Positions 50,473 to 50,850 of a stretch of 50,850 bases of DNA are shown one piece after another. Source of the DNA: Clostridia bacterium. GTDB taxonomy: Bacteria; Bacillota_A; Clostridia; Christensenellales; Aristaeellaceae. The translations under genes were made by a program, and so were the position numbers. Below the pieces are notes generated by a model. The model was not told where the DNA came from and did not search any database. It worked only from the letters and a program-made list of their open reading frames with translations. Numbering within the stretch: the first letter of the stretch is position 1; the number at the start of each line of letters is the position of its first letter. The DNA is taken from positions 1-50,850 of the forward strand of contig JAFRMB010000145.1 of assembly GCA_017430945.1 (NCBI GenBank). The letters are read 5' to 3'.

Positions 50473-50850
50473 GCGTAACCACCGTCTCCCCGTAGGGGTG
50501 CCATTCATGGCGCCCGCGTAACCACCGTCTCCCCGTAGGGGCGCCATTCATGGCGCCCGCGTAACCACCGTCATTATGTAGGGGCGATGCCCTCATCGCC
50601 CGCCGTCATCGCCGCCATTATGTATCGGCAACCCTCATCGCCCGTGGTCGCCCGGCCGTTCACGGACACCATTTATGGTGTCCCTACGACAGGTTCGTGC
50701 GATATCATACCGTTCGGACGCCATATCTTGGCGTCCGCGTAACCACCGTCATTATGTAGGGGCGATGTCCTCATCGCCCGCCGTCGCCCGGCCGACCACG
50801 GACACCATTTATGGTGTCCCTACGACAGGTTCGTGCGATATCATACCGTA
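50473..50850. repeat. Block of palindromic intergenic repeats, continuing past the window
   Basis: A 43-base unit beginning GCGTAACCACCGTC starts at 50473, 50516 and 50559 and again at 50737. Copies 1 and 2 carry GTAGGGGYGCC-ATTCAT-GGCGCCC; copies 3 and 4 carry GTAGGGGCGATG-YCCT-CATCGCCC. Another unit, CACGGACACC-ATTTAT-GGTGTCCCTAC then GACAGGTTCGTGCGATATCA, starts at 50661 and 50797. A further stem GGACGCC-ATATCTT-GGCGTCC lies at about 50717-50737. Each unit is a short hairpin with GTAGGG (or its complement) at one edge. There is no coding sequence here. The last copy reaches base 850 of the final kilobase, so the block is cut. Confidence 0.9.

Noticed and set aside
50473..50850. CRISPR array
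   Set aside because: Copies are adjacent or irregularly spaced, have no unique spacers of constant length, and vary within the stems; no cas genes are present.

Overview
The window looks like the chromosome of a high-GC, Gram-positive-type member of the Clostridia, probably an uncultured gut or environmental lineage. This is inferred from strong AGGAGG-type ribosome binding sites with ATG, GTG and TTG starts, a T-box leader on ileS, a type I preQ1 riboswitch, a CGAAC-N4-GTTYG-type SOS box at recA, YesM/YesN signalling, DegV, and several secreted proteins with peptidoglycan-binding domains. No rRNA, tRNA, CRISPR array, transposase, integrase or phage gene was seen. Most intergenic gaps are short and carry readable promoters (TTGACA/TATAAT-like, 16-18 bp spacing) or hairpin terminators.

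Layout: 1-3.7 kb has the 5' part of ileS (minus strand) under a T-box and, divergently, an alpha-oxoamine synthase that resembles bacterial serine palmitoyltransferase. 3.7-8.3 kb has two multi-domain L,D-transpeptidases and an acidic secreted protein (all minus). 8.4-12 kb is a plus-strand run: DUF3592-like membrane protein, proB, proA, LysR regulator. 12-13.3 kb is a preQ1-riboswitch-controlled queT-queF pair (minus). 13.3-15.4 kb has an aldo/keto reductase with a ferredoxin tail and a secreted triple-SH3 protein.

15.8-23.05 kb is a five-gene minus-strand operon behind one strong promoter: two near-identical secreted solute-binding proteins without any permease, a membrane SpoIIE/RsbU-type PP2C phosphatase with an extracellular sensor region, a Sel1-repeat protein and a small unknown protein. 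This is the least explained system in the window and the best candidate for something undescribed. 23.1-30.35 kb is a complete Dpp/Opp peptide transporter operon (binding protein, two permeases, two ATPases) ending in a transglutaminase-like protein. 30.8-39.85 kb is a sugar-uptake region: a lipoprotein similar to YtfQ, a YesM-like histidine kinase (with an apparent frameshift), a YesN-like regulator, and a transporter laid out like E. coli ytfQ-ytfR-ytfT-yjfF; the first three probably sense the sugar and switch on the transporter.

39.9-46 kb (minus) has recA with its SOS box, hxlA-hxlB (ribulose monophosphate pathway), a HAD phosphatase, a zinc-ribbon/transmembrane/peptidoglycan-binding protein behind a large palindrome, and a small membrane protein. 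46.1-50.4 kb (plus) has an esterase, a VanX-like D,D-dipeptidase, DegV, ThrH and a small secreted protein. The window ends in a block of palindromic repeats (50.47-50.85 kb) that share a GTAGGG end motif with a 75-bp element at 28.5 kb.

All assignments come from reading the translated sequences against remembered family motifs; no database search or structure prediction was run.
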